This document shows, in pieces, positions 8,463-17,660 of a stretch of DNA of 64,000 nucleotides. The first letter of the stretch is position 1; the number at the start of each line of letters is the position of its first letter. Position numbers and translations under genes: made by a program. Source of the DNA: Gracilimonas sp034520725 (lineage in GTDB: Bacteria; Bacteroidota; Rhodothermia; Balneolales; Balneolaceae); contig JAXHNH010000009.1 of assembly GCA_034520725.1 (NCBI GenBank), forward strand, positions 13,646 to 77,645, read 5' to 3'. The notes under the pieces were generated by a model. That model made no database searches and was not told the DNA's origin. It was given only the letters and a program-made list of their open reading frames with translations.

Positions 8463-11459
8463 ATGCTCTCCGTTCCAAAAAGCAGTTCCCTTACCTTTCT
8501 ATGTATTGTAATAATGACGGCCGGCTTAAGTGCTCAGGATATTCAAAGTCCTTCGTCTGACCTGTACCAAACAGGGGTTGATCTCTATGAAGAAGGATTT
8601 TTTGAACAGGCTTCTGAAAAACTTGAACAATTTACCCTGAAATATCCCGAACATGAACTCACAGTGTCTGCGGATTACTTTTTAGCAAGGGCAAAAACAG
8701 GGATCGATTCCGCAAATATCGAAACCTACTATCAGGAATTTGTTATAGAACACACCGGACATGAATTGTCTGAGAGGTTACTGAGAGATCTTGGTCATCG
8801 CTATACAGATAAAGGCGAATACGAAACAGCCATTAGCTACTATCTAAATGCCGTTGACTCCTGGATGAGTAACAAAGACGGTGCCGAAACAATGTATTGG
8901 ATCGCTGAAGCAGCGGCTGAAAATGGTGATTTCGAAGACTCCAGGGTATACTTTATGGACCTTGCCAATAATTACCCAAGGTCAGAATGGGCACCCAAAG
9001 CCTTGTATGCGCGGGGCAGGCTATATCTCAGTCAGGAGCAGTATAATGCAGCTTCCCTTGCATTTGAAGTGCTTAAAGAACGATATCCCAATAATGAGAT
9101 CACCCGGCGCGTAGGAACAGCTTTAGGTGAATCCTACTATCAGCAGGGGAAATATGAAGAAGCGATAGAAGCATTGCAGTCAGCTTTACCATATTTGGGT
9201 GATGAATCTCTAAGCAAAGCAATTTTTCTGATCGCAGAGAGCCAAAATTATCTGGGAATGTACGATGAAGCTTCCAGAACGTATCTCAGATACATCAACC
9301 TAACAAAAGGTACACCAGAAGAACGAATTGCCCATTACGGTTTGGGTTGGATTTATCACAAACAGGAGATCTATCACTGGGCGGCTGAGTCATTCGGACG
9401 TGCTTCTGTTGGTGAAGATGAGTTAGCTAGAAAAGCTCAGTACTATAAAGCTGTGAATGAAAAACTGGGTGGACAATATGGAAAATCAATCAACTCATTC
9501 AGGGATTTTGGAGACCGTTTTCAAGCCGGACTGTGGGTTGAGAAGGCCTATTATGAATGGTCGATCTCAGCTTTTGAAGCCTCCCGTTATGGGGAATCTA
9601 TAGAGGTACTGCTTGATCTTGTAAGAAGTGATGTAGAACTGGAAGAAGCCGGTAAGGTTTATACCATGCTGGGGCAGGCCTTTTTTGCGAATGCGGAATA
9701 TACCAGAGCTATTCAAGCCTTCGAAGAAGCCGAAAAAGTAGCTAATATCGATCCCGCATTAAAGAGACAAGCTACATTTCAAAAAGCCTGGATCCTATAC
9801 AGAAATCAAGCCTATGAGCAGGCTCAACCACTGTTTGAAAATGTTTATACGGGTTCCCCAAATTCAGAAACCGGCCGTGAAGCACTTTTCTGGAGTGCAG
9901 ACAGCTATTACAAAATGAATCAGTTTAATAATGCGGCTCAGCGCTTCAGGATCTATACGCAAAATTATCTGGAATCTGACATGATGGGTGCGGCTTTATA
10001 TTCTCTGGGATGGAGCTATTTTCAGATGGGGCAATATGAGCAGGCGGTTCAGCCACTGAGAGACTTCCTTGAAAACTATGAAGCCCCGGAAACGGCACTC
10101 TTTCCATATGATACAGATGTTCAGCTTCGAATCGGTGATGCCTACTATGCACTAGGCCGATACCGCGAGGCCATTGAAAGTTATAATCGCGCCATTGGTG
10201 CAGAACCGGGTGGCGATTACGCTATGTTTCAGGTGGCCAACAGTTATTACCGTGCCGGCAGAACCTTTGAAGCGGTTTCAAACTTCAGAAAGACATTACG
10301 CATATATCCATTCAGCCGATTGCGGGAGCAGGCACAATACAACATCGCCTATATCTACCTGAACACAAATAACTATTCGCAGGCAATTGAAGAATTCCAG
10401 ACTGTGATCAACAAATATCCCGGAACAGAGTGGGCAGCACGTTCACAGTACAATATAGGTGACGCCTATTACAATGCCGGAGAATATGAAAGTGCGATAA
10501 CAGCTTACCAAAAAGTATTAGATGAATACCCCAGAAGTGATTATATCATTGAGGCAATCGATGGAATTCAGTTCGCTCAGTTATCAGCCGGAAGAAGCGA
10601 TAGCAGTTCGGCTATTCTTGAGGACTTCCTGAGTGATAATCCTGCAAGCCAGACGGCTGATCAGCTTCGCTACAGGCAGGCTTTGAATGTATTTCAGAGG
10701 GGTGATTATGAAAACGCGATTAATGAATTTCGTCAGTATCTGAGGGTGACAAACTCAGAAGACCTAATGCCGGAAGCTTATTCAAATCTGGCAGAATCAT
10801 ATCGACAAACCGGTCAGGTTGATCAGGCTATAGAAACTTATAGAACCATTGTGAATGAATTTCCTGAGCAGGAGATGGCTTCCTCTGCACTTACCTCATT
10901 GGGTACGTTGAATTATGAAAAGGGAGCTTATGCTGAATCTCACGCCAACTATGCCGAATTATTTGAGAGTTCTCCACGATTCAGACAGGATGCTTTGGTC
11001 GGAATGGGCAGGGCTAGTCTTGCACGCGATCAGGTTGCCAAGGCCAAGGAAGAATTTGAATCAGCATTGGAGATAAATCCAAACAGCGAATCAGCTAAAG
11101 TTGGATTGGGTAAAGTGGCGATTCAGCAAAATGATTTTGAAACGGCAACATCATATTTGCAGCCTATTGCTGAGCAAAGTACGACCGAAGTGGGAGCCGA
11201 GGCCCAGTTTTATTTAGGTGAGATCCTGCAGAAACAGGAACAGTACAATGCTGCCATCGAGGAATATGGAAAAGTAAAAGTTCTGTTTGAGGCCTTCGAT
11301 ACCTGGGTATCACGCTCTATGTACAACAGCGCTGAATGTCATCTCAGAATGGGTAACCGTGGGGAGGCAATGACTATACTGAATTCCCTTATTGATACCT
11401 ACCCCGGAACTGAAGCTGAACGTAGAGCCCGAGCTCTATTAGATCAGGCTGACCTATGA
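8463..11459 (+). CDS. Exported TPR-repeat protein, 998 residues
   Basis: A signal peptide (residues 1-25, cleavage after GLSAQ) is followed by an almost uninterrupted array of about 20-25 TPR units. Many have the YY..G.Y..AI..F...L..YP pattern also seen in BamD/CpoB-like proteins, for example YYNAGEYESAITAYQKVLDEYP. This predicts a periplasmic or outer-membrane-associated superhelical scaffold for protein contacts. Its stop overlaps the aroA start (ATGA), so the two are translationally coupled despite unrelated roles. No catalytic domain is visible. Confidence 0.85.
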   Translation: MLSVPKSSSLTFLCIVIMTAGLSAQDIQSPSSDLYQTGVDLYEEGFFEQASEKLEQFTLKYPEHELTVSADYFLARAKTGIDSANIETYYQEFVIEHTGHELSERLLRDLGHRYTDKGEYETAISYYLNAVDSWMSNKDGAETMYWIAEAAAENGDFEDSRVYFMDLANNYPRSEWAPKALYARGRLYLSQEQYNAASLAFEVLKERYPNNEITRRVGTALGESYYQQGKYEEAIEALQSALPYLGDESLSKAIFLIAESQNYLGMYDEASRTYLRYINLTKGTPEERIAHYGLGWIYHKQEIYHWAAESFGRASVGEDELARKAQYYKAVNEKLGGQYGKSINSFRDFGDRFQAGLWVEKAYYEWSISAFEASRYGESIEVLLDLVRSDVELEEAGKVYTMLGQAFFANAEYTRAIQAFEEAEKVANIDPALKRQATFQKAWILYRNQAYEQAQPLFENVYTGSPNSETGREALFWSADSYYKMNQFNNAAQRFRIYTQNYLESDMMGAALYSLGWSYFQMGQYEQAVQPLRDFLENYEAPETALFPYDTDVQLRIGDAYYALGRYREAIESYNRAIGAEPGGDYAMFQVANSYYRAGRTFEAVSNFRKTLRIYPFSRLREQAQYNIAYIYLNTNNYSQAIEEFQTVINKYPGTEWAARSQYNIGDAYYNAGEYESAITAYQKVLDEYPRSDYIIEAIDGIQFAQLSAGRSDSSSAILEDFLSDNPASQTADQLRYRQALNVFQRGDYENAINEFRQYLRVTNSEDLMPEAYSNLAESYRQTGQVDQAIETYRTIVNEFPEQEMASSALTSLGTLNYEKGAYAESHANYAELFESSPRFRQDALVGMGRASLARDQVAKAKEEFESALEINPNSESAKVGLGKVAIQQNDFETATSYLQPIAEQSTTEVGAEAQFYLGEILQKQEQYNAAIEEYGKVKVLFEAFDTWVSRSMYNSAECHLRMGNRGEAMTILNSLIDTYPGTEAERRARALLDQADL

Positions 11460-12745
11460 TCAGATCTGTTAGTGGAGTATCTTCATTAAAGGGTACACTG
11501 AAACTTCCCCCCGATAAATCGATATCACAGAGAGCAGCTATCTTTTCATTGTTGCATGAAGGCGAATCAAGGATAGGAAATTACTCAAAAGCTCAGGATC
11601 CGCAAAGTACACTTCGTTGTGTTCAGCAACTTGGAGCCAAAGTTAAAGAAGACTCAGGCAGTTTGATCATAGATGGCAAGGGAAGGGCCGGAATCCTTGA
11701 GCCAGTACAGGATCTGAATTGTGGTAATTCAGGGACAGCCATGCGATTACTTTCAGGGGTTTTGGTGGGAGCCGGGATCTCTGCCAAATTAATTGGGGAT
11801 GCCTCACTATGTGGCAGGACCATGACCCGTATCATTGAGCCGCTTGAAGCCATGGGGGCTCATATACTGGCCCGAAATTTAGCGTTTGCTCCGCTGTTCA
11901 TCAATCGGATCGAACCGCTGAAACCCATGGATTTTGAATTGCCGGTTCCAAGTGCACAGCTGAAATCGTGTATTTTATTAGCGGGTTTGTTTGGTGAAGA
12001 AATAACCCGGGTCATCGAAACGCTTCCAAGCCGTGACCATACTGAGCGACTGCTAGGTTTGGATCAGAAACAAGAGAATGGCAGGAAGGTTATCTCCGCC
12101 AGCCTTGCTGATGAGATCCCGGAACAGAGCTACACCATTCCCGGTGACTTTTCTGCTGCCGCATTTTGGCTGGTGGCCGGAGCGATACAAATCGATGCCG
12201 AGATCCTGATCGAAAATGTTGGGTTAAATCCCACCCGAAATGCATTATTAGGTATTTTGGATGATATGGGAGCTGACATCACCATTGAAAATGAACAAAT
12301 GGAAGGGGCTGAGCCGGTTGGTGATATTTTGGTGAAAGGATCAGACCTTAAATCTATCGAGCTTGATCCAAAGATCATCCCGAACTGCATTGATGAGTTG
12401 CCTATTTTGTCTGTTGCAATGTTGTTTGCGGAAGGAACATCGGTCATCTCCGGCGCAGGGGAACTTCGCCACAAAGAAACCGATCGCATCATGGCGATGT
12501 CCAAAATGTTAGAAGCCGTTGGCGCCAACTTCGAAGAAAAGGAAGATGGCCTTATCATACACGGTGATCCAGAGTTTACTTTCAAGTCAGCTGAATTTGA
12601 ATCCTTCCACGACCACCGCATAGCCATGGCTGCTGCTGTATTATCCCTGAAGGGGATAAAAGATAGCCGGATCAAAGATGCGGAATCTGCTGCAGTTTCC
12701 TACCCAACCTTTTGGGAAGATCTTAAACAGTTAACAGGGGGATAA
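11456..12745 (+). CDS. aroA: 3-phosphoshikimate 1-carboxyvinyltransferase (EPSP synthase)
   Basis: Catalyses transfer of enolpyruvyl from PEP to shikimate-3-phosphate in aromatic amino acid synthesis, in the cytoplasm. The 429-residue length fits. Visible motifs are PPDKSISQRAAI at the N-terminus (shikimate-3-P and PEP site Lys), GNSGTAMRLLSG, and the C-terminal HKETDRI and FHDHRIAMA motifs. It overlaps the TPR gene by 4 nt. No other aro gene is nearby, so it is a singleton placed in an unrelated operon. Confidence 0.95.
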   Translation: MIRSVSGVSSLKGTLKLPPDKSISQRAAIFSLLHEGESRIGNYSKAQDPQSTLRCVQQLGAKVKEDSGSLIIDGKGRAGILEPVQDLNCGNSGTAMRLLSGVLVGAGISAKLIGDASLCGRTMTRIIEPLEAMGAHILARNLAFAPLFINRIEPLKPMDFELPVPSAQLKSCILLAGLFGEEITRVIETLPSRDHTERLLGLDQKQENGRKVISASLADEIPEQSYTIPGDFSAAAFWLVAGAIQIDAEILIENVGLNPTRNALLGILDDMGADITIENEQMEGAEPVGDILVKGSDLKSIELDPKIIPNCIDELPILSVAMLFAEGTSVISGAGELRHKETDRIMAMSKMLEAVGANFEEKEDGLIIHGDPEFTFKSAEFESFHDHRIAMAAAVLSLKGIKDSRIKDAESAAVSYPTFWEDLKQLTGG

Positions 12746-12936
12746 TTCCACAAGGACCTACGTGCAAACTCCCAACTATCTAAAACCCTTCTGAGTTCGG
12801 AATTCCTTGTTCTATATTCGTTATTCCTCCGGCTTCCTGACAATACGTCGGTCATTACGTCAGTATTGATATGCCCTTCTATAGTTGGCATTGGTATTGC
12901 TTATCTAACAGTGAATATGAACAAACCATTACGCAC

Positions 12937-13371
12937 ATGGGAGATTTTACAGAATTTGGTATTGAAATTGAGCGGCACCTATCTAAGCTGGGAAAAGACA
13001 TTCAGCAGTTTGTAGAGAAAGTGGTGCCTTTAGCCAATGAAGATAAAGATTTTGCCCCCGATTGCGATATCCTGGAAAGCGAAGATGAGTATAAGATCAT
13101 GCTGGATCTGCCCGGATTATCGAAAAAAGAAATCGGTATCTCTCTTAAGAACAATGTGCTGACGGCGAAAGGAGAACGAGAAATTGAAGCCGGCGACGGT
13201 GAAGAATTTAAGCGACAGGAACGACGCCGCGGTGCATTTGCCCGTGCGTTTGCGGTTCCACAAAATGTGAACGCGGCTGAAGTGTCAGCCAGTTTCAGGA
13301 ATGGCGTTTTGACCATTTCGATGCCAAAATCGGAGGCTTTGAAGGATTCGCAGTCCATTCCGGTTAAGTAG
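12937..13371 (+). CDS. Small heat-shock protein (Hsp20/alpha-crystallin)
   Basis: An ATP-independent holdase of about 144 residues. The alpha-crystallin domain is visible from CDILESEDEYKIMLDLPGLSKKEI to the conserved FRNGVLTISMPK (A-x-x-x-NGVL motif), with the usual C-terminal I-x-V/I-like tail (SIPVK). The frame opens at 12871, but the ATG at 12937 (MGDFTEFG) is the natural start for the family. It precedes dnaK by 142 nt, separated by two hairpins, so the two chaperones may be co-regulated though not tightly coupled. Confidence 0.9.
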   Translation: MGDFTEFGIEIERHLSKLGKDIQQFVEKVVPLANEDKDFAPDCDILESEDEYKIMLDLPGLSKKEIGISLKNNVLTAKGEREIEAGDGEEFKRQERRRGAFARAFAVPQNVNAAEVSASFRNGVLTISMPKSEALKDSQSIPVK

Positions 13372-13391
13372 AGTTTACGAGCATTGACAAC

Positions 13392-13465
13392 CGCTACGAC
13401 GCAGAGCGATCGTAGCGAGTTAAAAAAAATACTGATACTCGTGCCTGACGCTCTGCATCGGCACG
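13392..13465. repeat. Inverted doublet of REP-like hairpins with GCAGAGCG loop
   Basis: Copy A is on the plus strand: arm CGCTACGA (13392-13399), loop CGCAGAGCGA, arm TCGTAGCG (13410-13417), followed by AGTTA. Copy B is on the minus strand: arms at 13440-13445 and 13460-13465 (read on minus as CGTGCC and GGCACG), loop GATGCAGAGCGTCA, followed by AGTA. The loop and flank are conserved while the stems differ but stay complementary. A head-to-head doublet resembles the REPIN/BIME arrangement. It lies between hsp20 and dnaK and could also act as a transcript-processing or attenuating structure. Confidence 0.75.
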
Positions 13466-13513
13466 GAGAAAGAAAAGAATATTTATAACAATAAAAGCAA
13501 ATAGATCAGACCA

Positions 13514-15457
13514 ATGGGAAAAATCATAGGAATTGACTTAGGAACAACCAACTCATGTGTAGCCGTAATGGAAGGCGGTGAGCCGGTGGTTATTCAGAAC
13601 AGTGAGGGTGGTCGAACTACTCCTTCTGTTGTGGCTTTCTCCAAAGACGGAGAACGACTGGTAGGTGCCCCTGCAAAACGTCAGGCTATCACCAATCCGG
13701 AAAAGACCGTGGCATCCGTGAAGAGATTCATGGGCCGCATGTTTAATGAAGTAAAAGACGAAACCAAACAGGTTTCTTACAAAGTGGTGAAAGGTGACGA
13801 CGGCACAGCACGTGTTCAGATCGAAGACCGAAAATATGCACCACAGGAAATTTCAGCGATGGTGCTTCAGAAAATGAAGCAAACGGCTGAAGAATATCTG
13901 GGCGAGAAAGTAACTGAGGCCGTTATCACGGTTCCTGCTTACTTTAATGATGCCCAGCGTAAAGCAACTCAGGAAGCCGGTAAAATTGCCGGACTTGAAG
14001 TGAAGCGTATCATCAACGAACCAACCGCTGCTTCTTTAGCATACGGATTGGATAAGAAAGATGATGACCAGACCATCGCAGTGTATGACCTTGGTGGTGG
14101 TACATTTGACGTTTCTATCCTGGAACTTGGTGACGGTGTATTTGAAGTGAAGTCTACTCACGGTGATACTCACCTTGGTGGTGATGACTTTGACCAGCGT
14201 ATCATCGATTTCCTTGCAGATGAATTTAAGAAAGATGAAGGCATAGACCTTCGGAAAGATCCAATGGCGATGCAGCGTCTGAAAGATGCTGCTGAGAAAG
14301 CCAAGATCGAGCTTTCAAGCTCACAGAAAACCAACATCAACCTGCCTTTTGTAACGGCAACCGATTCAGGACCAAAACACCTGAATATCGATCTGAGCCG
14401 TGCAAAATTTGAGCAGCTTGTTGATGATCTTGTAAAACGATCTATCGATCCTTGTAAAAAAGCTCTTGATGATGCCGGAATGAGTAAGTCTGACATCGAT
14501 CAGGTAATTCTTGTAGGTGGTTCAACCCGGATTCCAAAAATTCAGGAAGAAGTAAAAGCTTTCTTTGGCAAAGACCCAAGTAAAGGTGTAAATCCTGATG
14601 AAGTTGTTGCCGTAGGTGCTGCTATTCAGGGTGGTGTTATGTCAGGTGATGTAGAAGACGTTGTTCTTCTCGACGTGACTCCGCTTACTCTCGGTATTGA
14701 GACCATGGGTGGCGTAATGACTTCATTGATAGAGTCTAACAGCACGATCCCAACAAGCAAGTCTCAGACATTCTCAACTGCTGCAGATAATCAAAGCAGT
14801 GTAGAGATTCATGTATTGCAGGGTGAACGTGCCAAAGCTCAGGATAACAGAACACTTGGTCGTTTTCACTTAGATGGAATTCCACCGGCTCCACGCGGAG
14901 TGCCTCAGATCGAAGTAACATTTGATATTGATGCGAACGGTGTGCTGAACATCACGGCGAAAGATAAAGGAACCGGAAAAGAGCAAAGTATTCGAATCGA
15001 ATCTTCTTCAGGTTTAAGCGACGAAGAGATTCAAAAAATGAAGAAAGCCGCCGAAGAGCACGCAGAAGAGGACAAGCAGATCAAAGAGCGTGTAGAGAAA
15101 CTAAATCAGGCAGACAGTCTGGTATTCTCAACCAAGAAGCAGCTTGATGAATACGGAGACAAGATCTCTGATGAGAATAAGAAAACGATCGAAGAGGCTG
15201 TTGAAAACCTCGAGAAAGCACATAAGGAAGAAAACATCGACGAGATCGATGCAGCTATCGAAGCCGTGAATAAGGCTTGGTCTGGTGCTTCTGAAGAGAT
15301 CTATAAAGCTACTCAAGAAGATGCTGCTACAGGAGCCGCAGGTGCTGAAGGTGCCGGCGCTCAAGGTCAGCAGGCCGCTTCTGATGACGCAGAAGGCGGT
15401 GACGATGCCGTTGATGCCGACTACGAAGTAGTTGATGACGAAGACGACAAAAAGTAA
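13514..15457 (+). CDS. dnaK: Chaperone DnaK (Hsp70)
   Basis: Main cytosolic Hsp70. The 647-residue length and the N-terminal GIDLGTTNSCVAVMEGG (phosphate-1 loop) are diagnostic. The ATPase domain spans about 1-385 with DLGGGTFDVS and VGGSTRIPK. The substrate domain begins around EVVAVGAAIQGG/VLLDVTPLTLGIE, and the helical lid carries a Gly/Ala-rich segment before an acidic tail ending EVVDDEDDKK. No dnaJ or grpE is adjacent. A strong terminator follows directly, so the transcript ends here. Confidence 0.98.
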   Translation: MGKIIGIDLGTTNSCVAVMEGGEPVVIQNSEGGRTTPSVVAFSKDGERLVGAPAKRQAITNPEKTVASVKRFMGRMFNEVKDETKQVSYKVVKGDDGTARVQIEDRKYAPQEISAMVLQKMKQTAEEYLGEKVTEAVITVPAYFNDAQRKATQEAGKIAGLEVKRIINEPTAASLAYGLDKKDDDQTIAVYDLGGGTFDVSILELGDGVFEVKSTHGDTHLGGDDFDQRIIDFLADEFKKDEGIDLRKDPMAMQRLKDAAEKAKIELSSSQKTNINLPFVTATDSGPKHLNIDLSRAKFEQLVDDLVKRSIDPCKKALDDAGMSKSDIDQVILVGGSTRIPKIQEEVKAFFGKDPSKGVNPDEVVAVGAAIQGGVMSGDVEDVVLLDVTPLTLGIETMGGVMTSLIESNSTIPTSKSQTFSTAADNQSSVEIHVLQGERAKAQDNRTLGRFHLDGIPPAPRGVPQIEVTFDIDANGVLNITAKDKGTGKEQSIRIESSSGLSDEEIQKMKKAAEEHAEEDKQIKERVEKLNQADSLVFSTKKQLDEYGDKISDENKKTIEEAVENLEKAHKEENIDEIDAAIEAVNKAWSGASEEIYKATQEDAATGAAGAEGAGAQGQQAASDDAEGGDDAVDADYEVVDDEDDKK

Positions 15458-15492
15458 TCTGAGACTACTCACTTACTTTTAATAAAATTAAG

Positions 15493-15526
15493 ATCCCGCT
15501 TCGGTTTTCCGAGGCGGGATTTTTTT
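15493..15526 (+). terminator. Rho-independent terminator after dnaK
   Basis: A GC-rich stem with ATCCCGC on the left and GGCGGGAT on the right, extended by TTCGG/CCGA around a TTTT loop, is followed at once by a run of seven T residues. It lies 35 nt past the dnaK stop. Confidence 0.9.
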
Positions 15527-16162
15527 ATATCGTGGTTAGCTGTGTAATGGAACACGGATGACACGGATTTTGAGGATAATCGCAGAGTTGTTTTTAAAAT
15601 TATTCTGATACGATGACGATTAAAAAGGCATGGATGGTTATAAGAATTTTAGCTTTACTTTGAATCGACGAGTTAATTATTGGGTTCAATAAAAAACCAT
15701 TGGTCAAACGACCCGCCCCTCCCTACTGTACTTTGCTTGTCTGGAGGGAGAACTTGTAAGTACGATTCAGTTGTTATCAGATTCCATTATTCTGAAACAC
15801 AGATTAAGTGGATGATGGGAGACACGCGGATTTTTACTTACCAAACTCTTTAACTGCCAAAACTTTCACTAAGGCGTCCTCTTTCCTTTCGCCGGTGCCA
15901 ATGACCATAAATTTGTATAGGCGTGCCGGAGCCCAGATAATCGGGGTAAAGTAAAGACAGAGAAAGAGTCTTGTAAGACATGGCATGTAAGAAATTTAGG
16001 TTGTGAATATCGTCAGACCGCTGAGTCATCCTGTTCCTGCTCAAGCTATTTCCGGAAGCGGTCGGCTGAGTACGAAGCTTCAAAACTATCATGCCGCGAA
16101 AATCCACCCAATCCGTGTTCCATTCGGATGTAGATTACGCCCAACATTCGTATCTTTGAGAT
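15527..16162. other. Long intergenic region with terminal inverted repeat
   Basis: No convincing gene is visible between the dnaK terminator and tsaD. The region is bounded by an imperfect inverted repeat. The left arm is about 15547-15575 and starts ATGGAACACGGATGACACGG; the right arm at 16096-16124 reads, on the minus strand, ATGGAACACGGATTGGGTGG. A smaller hairpin with CCTCC/GGAGG arms sits near 15718-15750. The arms share their core word with the palindromic element at 62.6 kb. The layout resembles a decayed miniature element; the short minus ORF inside (15850-16107) has no recognisable features. Confidence 0.5.
16151..16158 (+). promoter_or_regulatory. Bacteroidota-type -7 box, probable leaderless start of tsaD
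   Basis: TATCTTTG matches the known Bacteroidota -7 consensus TAnnTTTG. It ends 4 nt before the tsaD ATG, so the transcript should begin at or next to the start codon. No clear TTTG -33 box is seen at the expected distance. Confidence 0.55.
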
Positions 16163-17149
16163 ATGAACATTTTAGCCATTGAATCTTCTTGTGATGACAC
16201 CTCTGCTGCGGTTTTGACCGATCAGGGCATCCAATCAAATATCATCGCCTCTCAGTCTATACACCTGCAGTTTGGTGGCGTAGTGCCGGAGTTAGCCTCA
16301 CGTGCTCATCAGAAAACCATCACGCAAACGGTACAGCAGGCGCTGCAAGAAGGAAAGACATCTTTGGATGAAATTGAGGCCATTGCCGTAACGCAGGGTC
16401 CTGGTTTGCTCGGTTCACTGTTAGTAGGAATTTGTTTTGCCAAGGGTTTAGCCCTTTCCCGTGAAATCCCACTTATTGGGGTGAACCACATGGATGCTCA
16501 TATATATGCCAACTTTATCGATCATGAGCCCGGGTTTCCATTGGTTGCTCTAACTGTTTCCGGTGGCCATACACAGCTTGTGCACGTTAAATCCCCATTC
16601 GAGCATCAGATTATTGGTACAACCCGTGATGATGCGGCCGGAGAGGCATTTGATAAGATCGGTAAACTGCTTGGATTACCTTACCCTGCTGGTCCGCATA
16701 TTGATAAGCATGCAAAGGATGGTGATCCAAAGTTTCACAAATTTCCACAGGCTTTGCTTAAAGAAGGACTCGATTTTAGCTTCTCTGGATTAAAAACCAG
16801 TGCGTTGTATTATTTGCAGGATAAAGAGGAAGAATGGATACAGGAGCACCTGAATGATATTTGTGCCAGCGTTTCTTATGCGATTGCGGAGGTGTTGGTG
16901 AAGAAATTAAAACGTGCCATAAAACAAACGGGAGTGAAAACAGTATTGCTGGCCGGTGGCGTTTCGGCCAACTCCATGCTTCGGGAGAAATCTGAAAAGA
17001 TGGCAATGGAAATGGGTGTTCAGCTCTATTCCCCCAAAATAAGTTACTGCACCGACAACGCTGCGATGATCGCCATAACCGGGAAGTTTAAAGCAGATTT
17101 AGGTCAGTTTGATGATTTAGATATGGTGCCTTTTGCTTCACTTTCGTAA
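16163..17149 (+). CDS. tsaD: tRNA threonylcarbamoyladenosine synthase subunit TsaD
   Basis: Transfers threonylcarbamoyl to A37 of ANN-decoding tRNAs together with TsaB/TsaE (not present here). It is 328 residues. ASKHA-fold motifs are visible: N-terminal IESSCDDTSAAV, the metal-binding HMDAHIYAN (HxxxH), VSGGHTQL, and the C-terminal AGGVSANSMLRE and CTDNAAMIA with the third metal ligand Asp. The ATG is 4 nt past a TATCTTTG box and has no Shine-Dalgarno site. It is convergent with rnhA. Confidence 0.96.
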   Translation: MNILAIESSCDDTSAAVLTDQGIQSNIIASQSIHLQFGGVVPELASRAHQKTITQTVQQALQEGKTSLDEIEAIAVTQGPGLLGSLLVGICFAKGLALSREIPLIGVNHMDAHIYANFIDHEPGFPLVALTVSGGHTQLVHVKSPFEHQIIGTTRDDAAGEAFDKIGKLLGLPYPAGPHIDKHAKDGDPKFHKFPQALLKEGLDFSFSGLKTSALYYLQDKEEEWIQEHLNDICASVSYAIAEVLVKKLKRAIKQTGVKTVLLAGGVSANSMLREKSEKMAMEMGVQLYSPKISYCTDNAAMIAITGKFKADLGQFDDLDMVPFASLS

Positions 17150-17161
17150 ATGTTGAATGCT

Positions 17162-17210
17162 TAATTTTAAAAGTTAAATGAAGAGACTAACCATTTAACA
17201 TTTAAAATTA
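17162..17210. terminator. Palindrome at the tsaD/rnhA convergent junction
   Basis: A 19-nt arm at 17162-17180 and its near-perfect complement at 17192-17210 (18 of 19 pairs) flank an 11-nt spacer. The right arm includes the rnhA stop codon. It is AT-rich with T/A runs on both strands, which fits a bidirectional terminator. Confidence 0.6.
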
Positions 17211-17660
17211 TCTCACTGAAAATTTCTGCGAAGCTGCGACTGCCAGCTGATCTGCCCGTTCGTTTAATTCAATGCCAGCGTGTCCTTTTACCTTCACCCA
17301 AACTACTTGGTGTGGTTTCATGGCTTTCAACATTTCCTGCCATAGTTCTTTGTTTTCAACCGGCTTTTTGTTGGATTTTCGCCAGCCGCGTTTTTGCCAG
17401 TTTTTGATCCAGCCCTGTTCAAATGCATTGATGATAAGTGCGCTGTCGCTGTGGATCTTTACCAGGCACGGTTTTTTCAATGCCTTCAATGCCTCAATAA
17501 CAGCCTGCATTTCCATCCGGTTGTTGGTCGTCTGAGGATCTCCTCCGGAAAGCTCCTTTTCGGTTCCATTCCACCTGAGAATAGCTCCCCAGCCACCCGG
17601 GCCGGGATTTCCACTGCAAGCTCCGTCGGTATAAACTATGACTTCCGGTTTATTGGACAT
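17208..17660 (-). CDS. rnhA: Ribonuclease HI
   Basis: Degrades the RNA strand of RNA-DNA hybrids. At 150 residues it matches the E. coli-type enzyme. The four acidic catalytic residues sit in YTDGACSGNPGPGGWGA, NNRMEMQAVIEAL, HSDSALIINAF and the C-terminal NERADQLA. The start overlaps the 3' end of pyrF by 11 nt, so translation is probably coupled and both come from one minus-strand transcript. Confidence 0.96.
   Translation of the reverse strand: MSNKPEVIVYTDGACSGNPGPGGWGAILRWNGTEKELSGGDPQTTNNRMEMQAVIEALKALKKPCLVKIHSDSALIINAFEQGWIKNWQKRGWRKSNKKPVENKELWQEMLKAMKPHQVVWVKVKGHAGIELNERADQLAVAASQKFSVR

Noticed and set aside
12130..12675. Long minus-strand open frame (181 codons) opposite aroA
   Set aside because: It is the antisense of a clearly conserved gene with low-complexity Ser/Ile-rich composition; a shadow frame.
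13372..13513. CIRCE/HrcA operator before dnaK
   Set aside because: I looked for the TTAGCACTC-N9-GAGTGCTAA repeat and did not see it; only the REP-like hairpins are present.
15850..16107. Minus-strand 85-codon ORF in the dnaK-tsaD gap
   Set aside because: No motif, no plausible start region, and its 5' end runs into the inverted-repeat arm.
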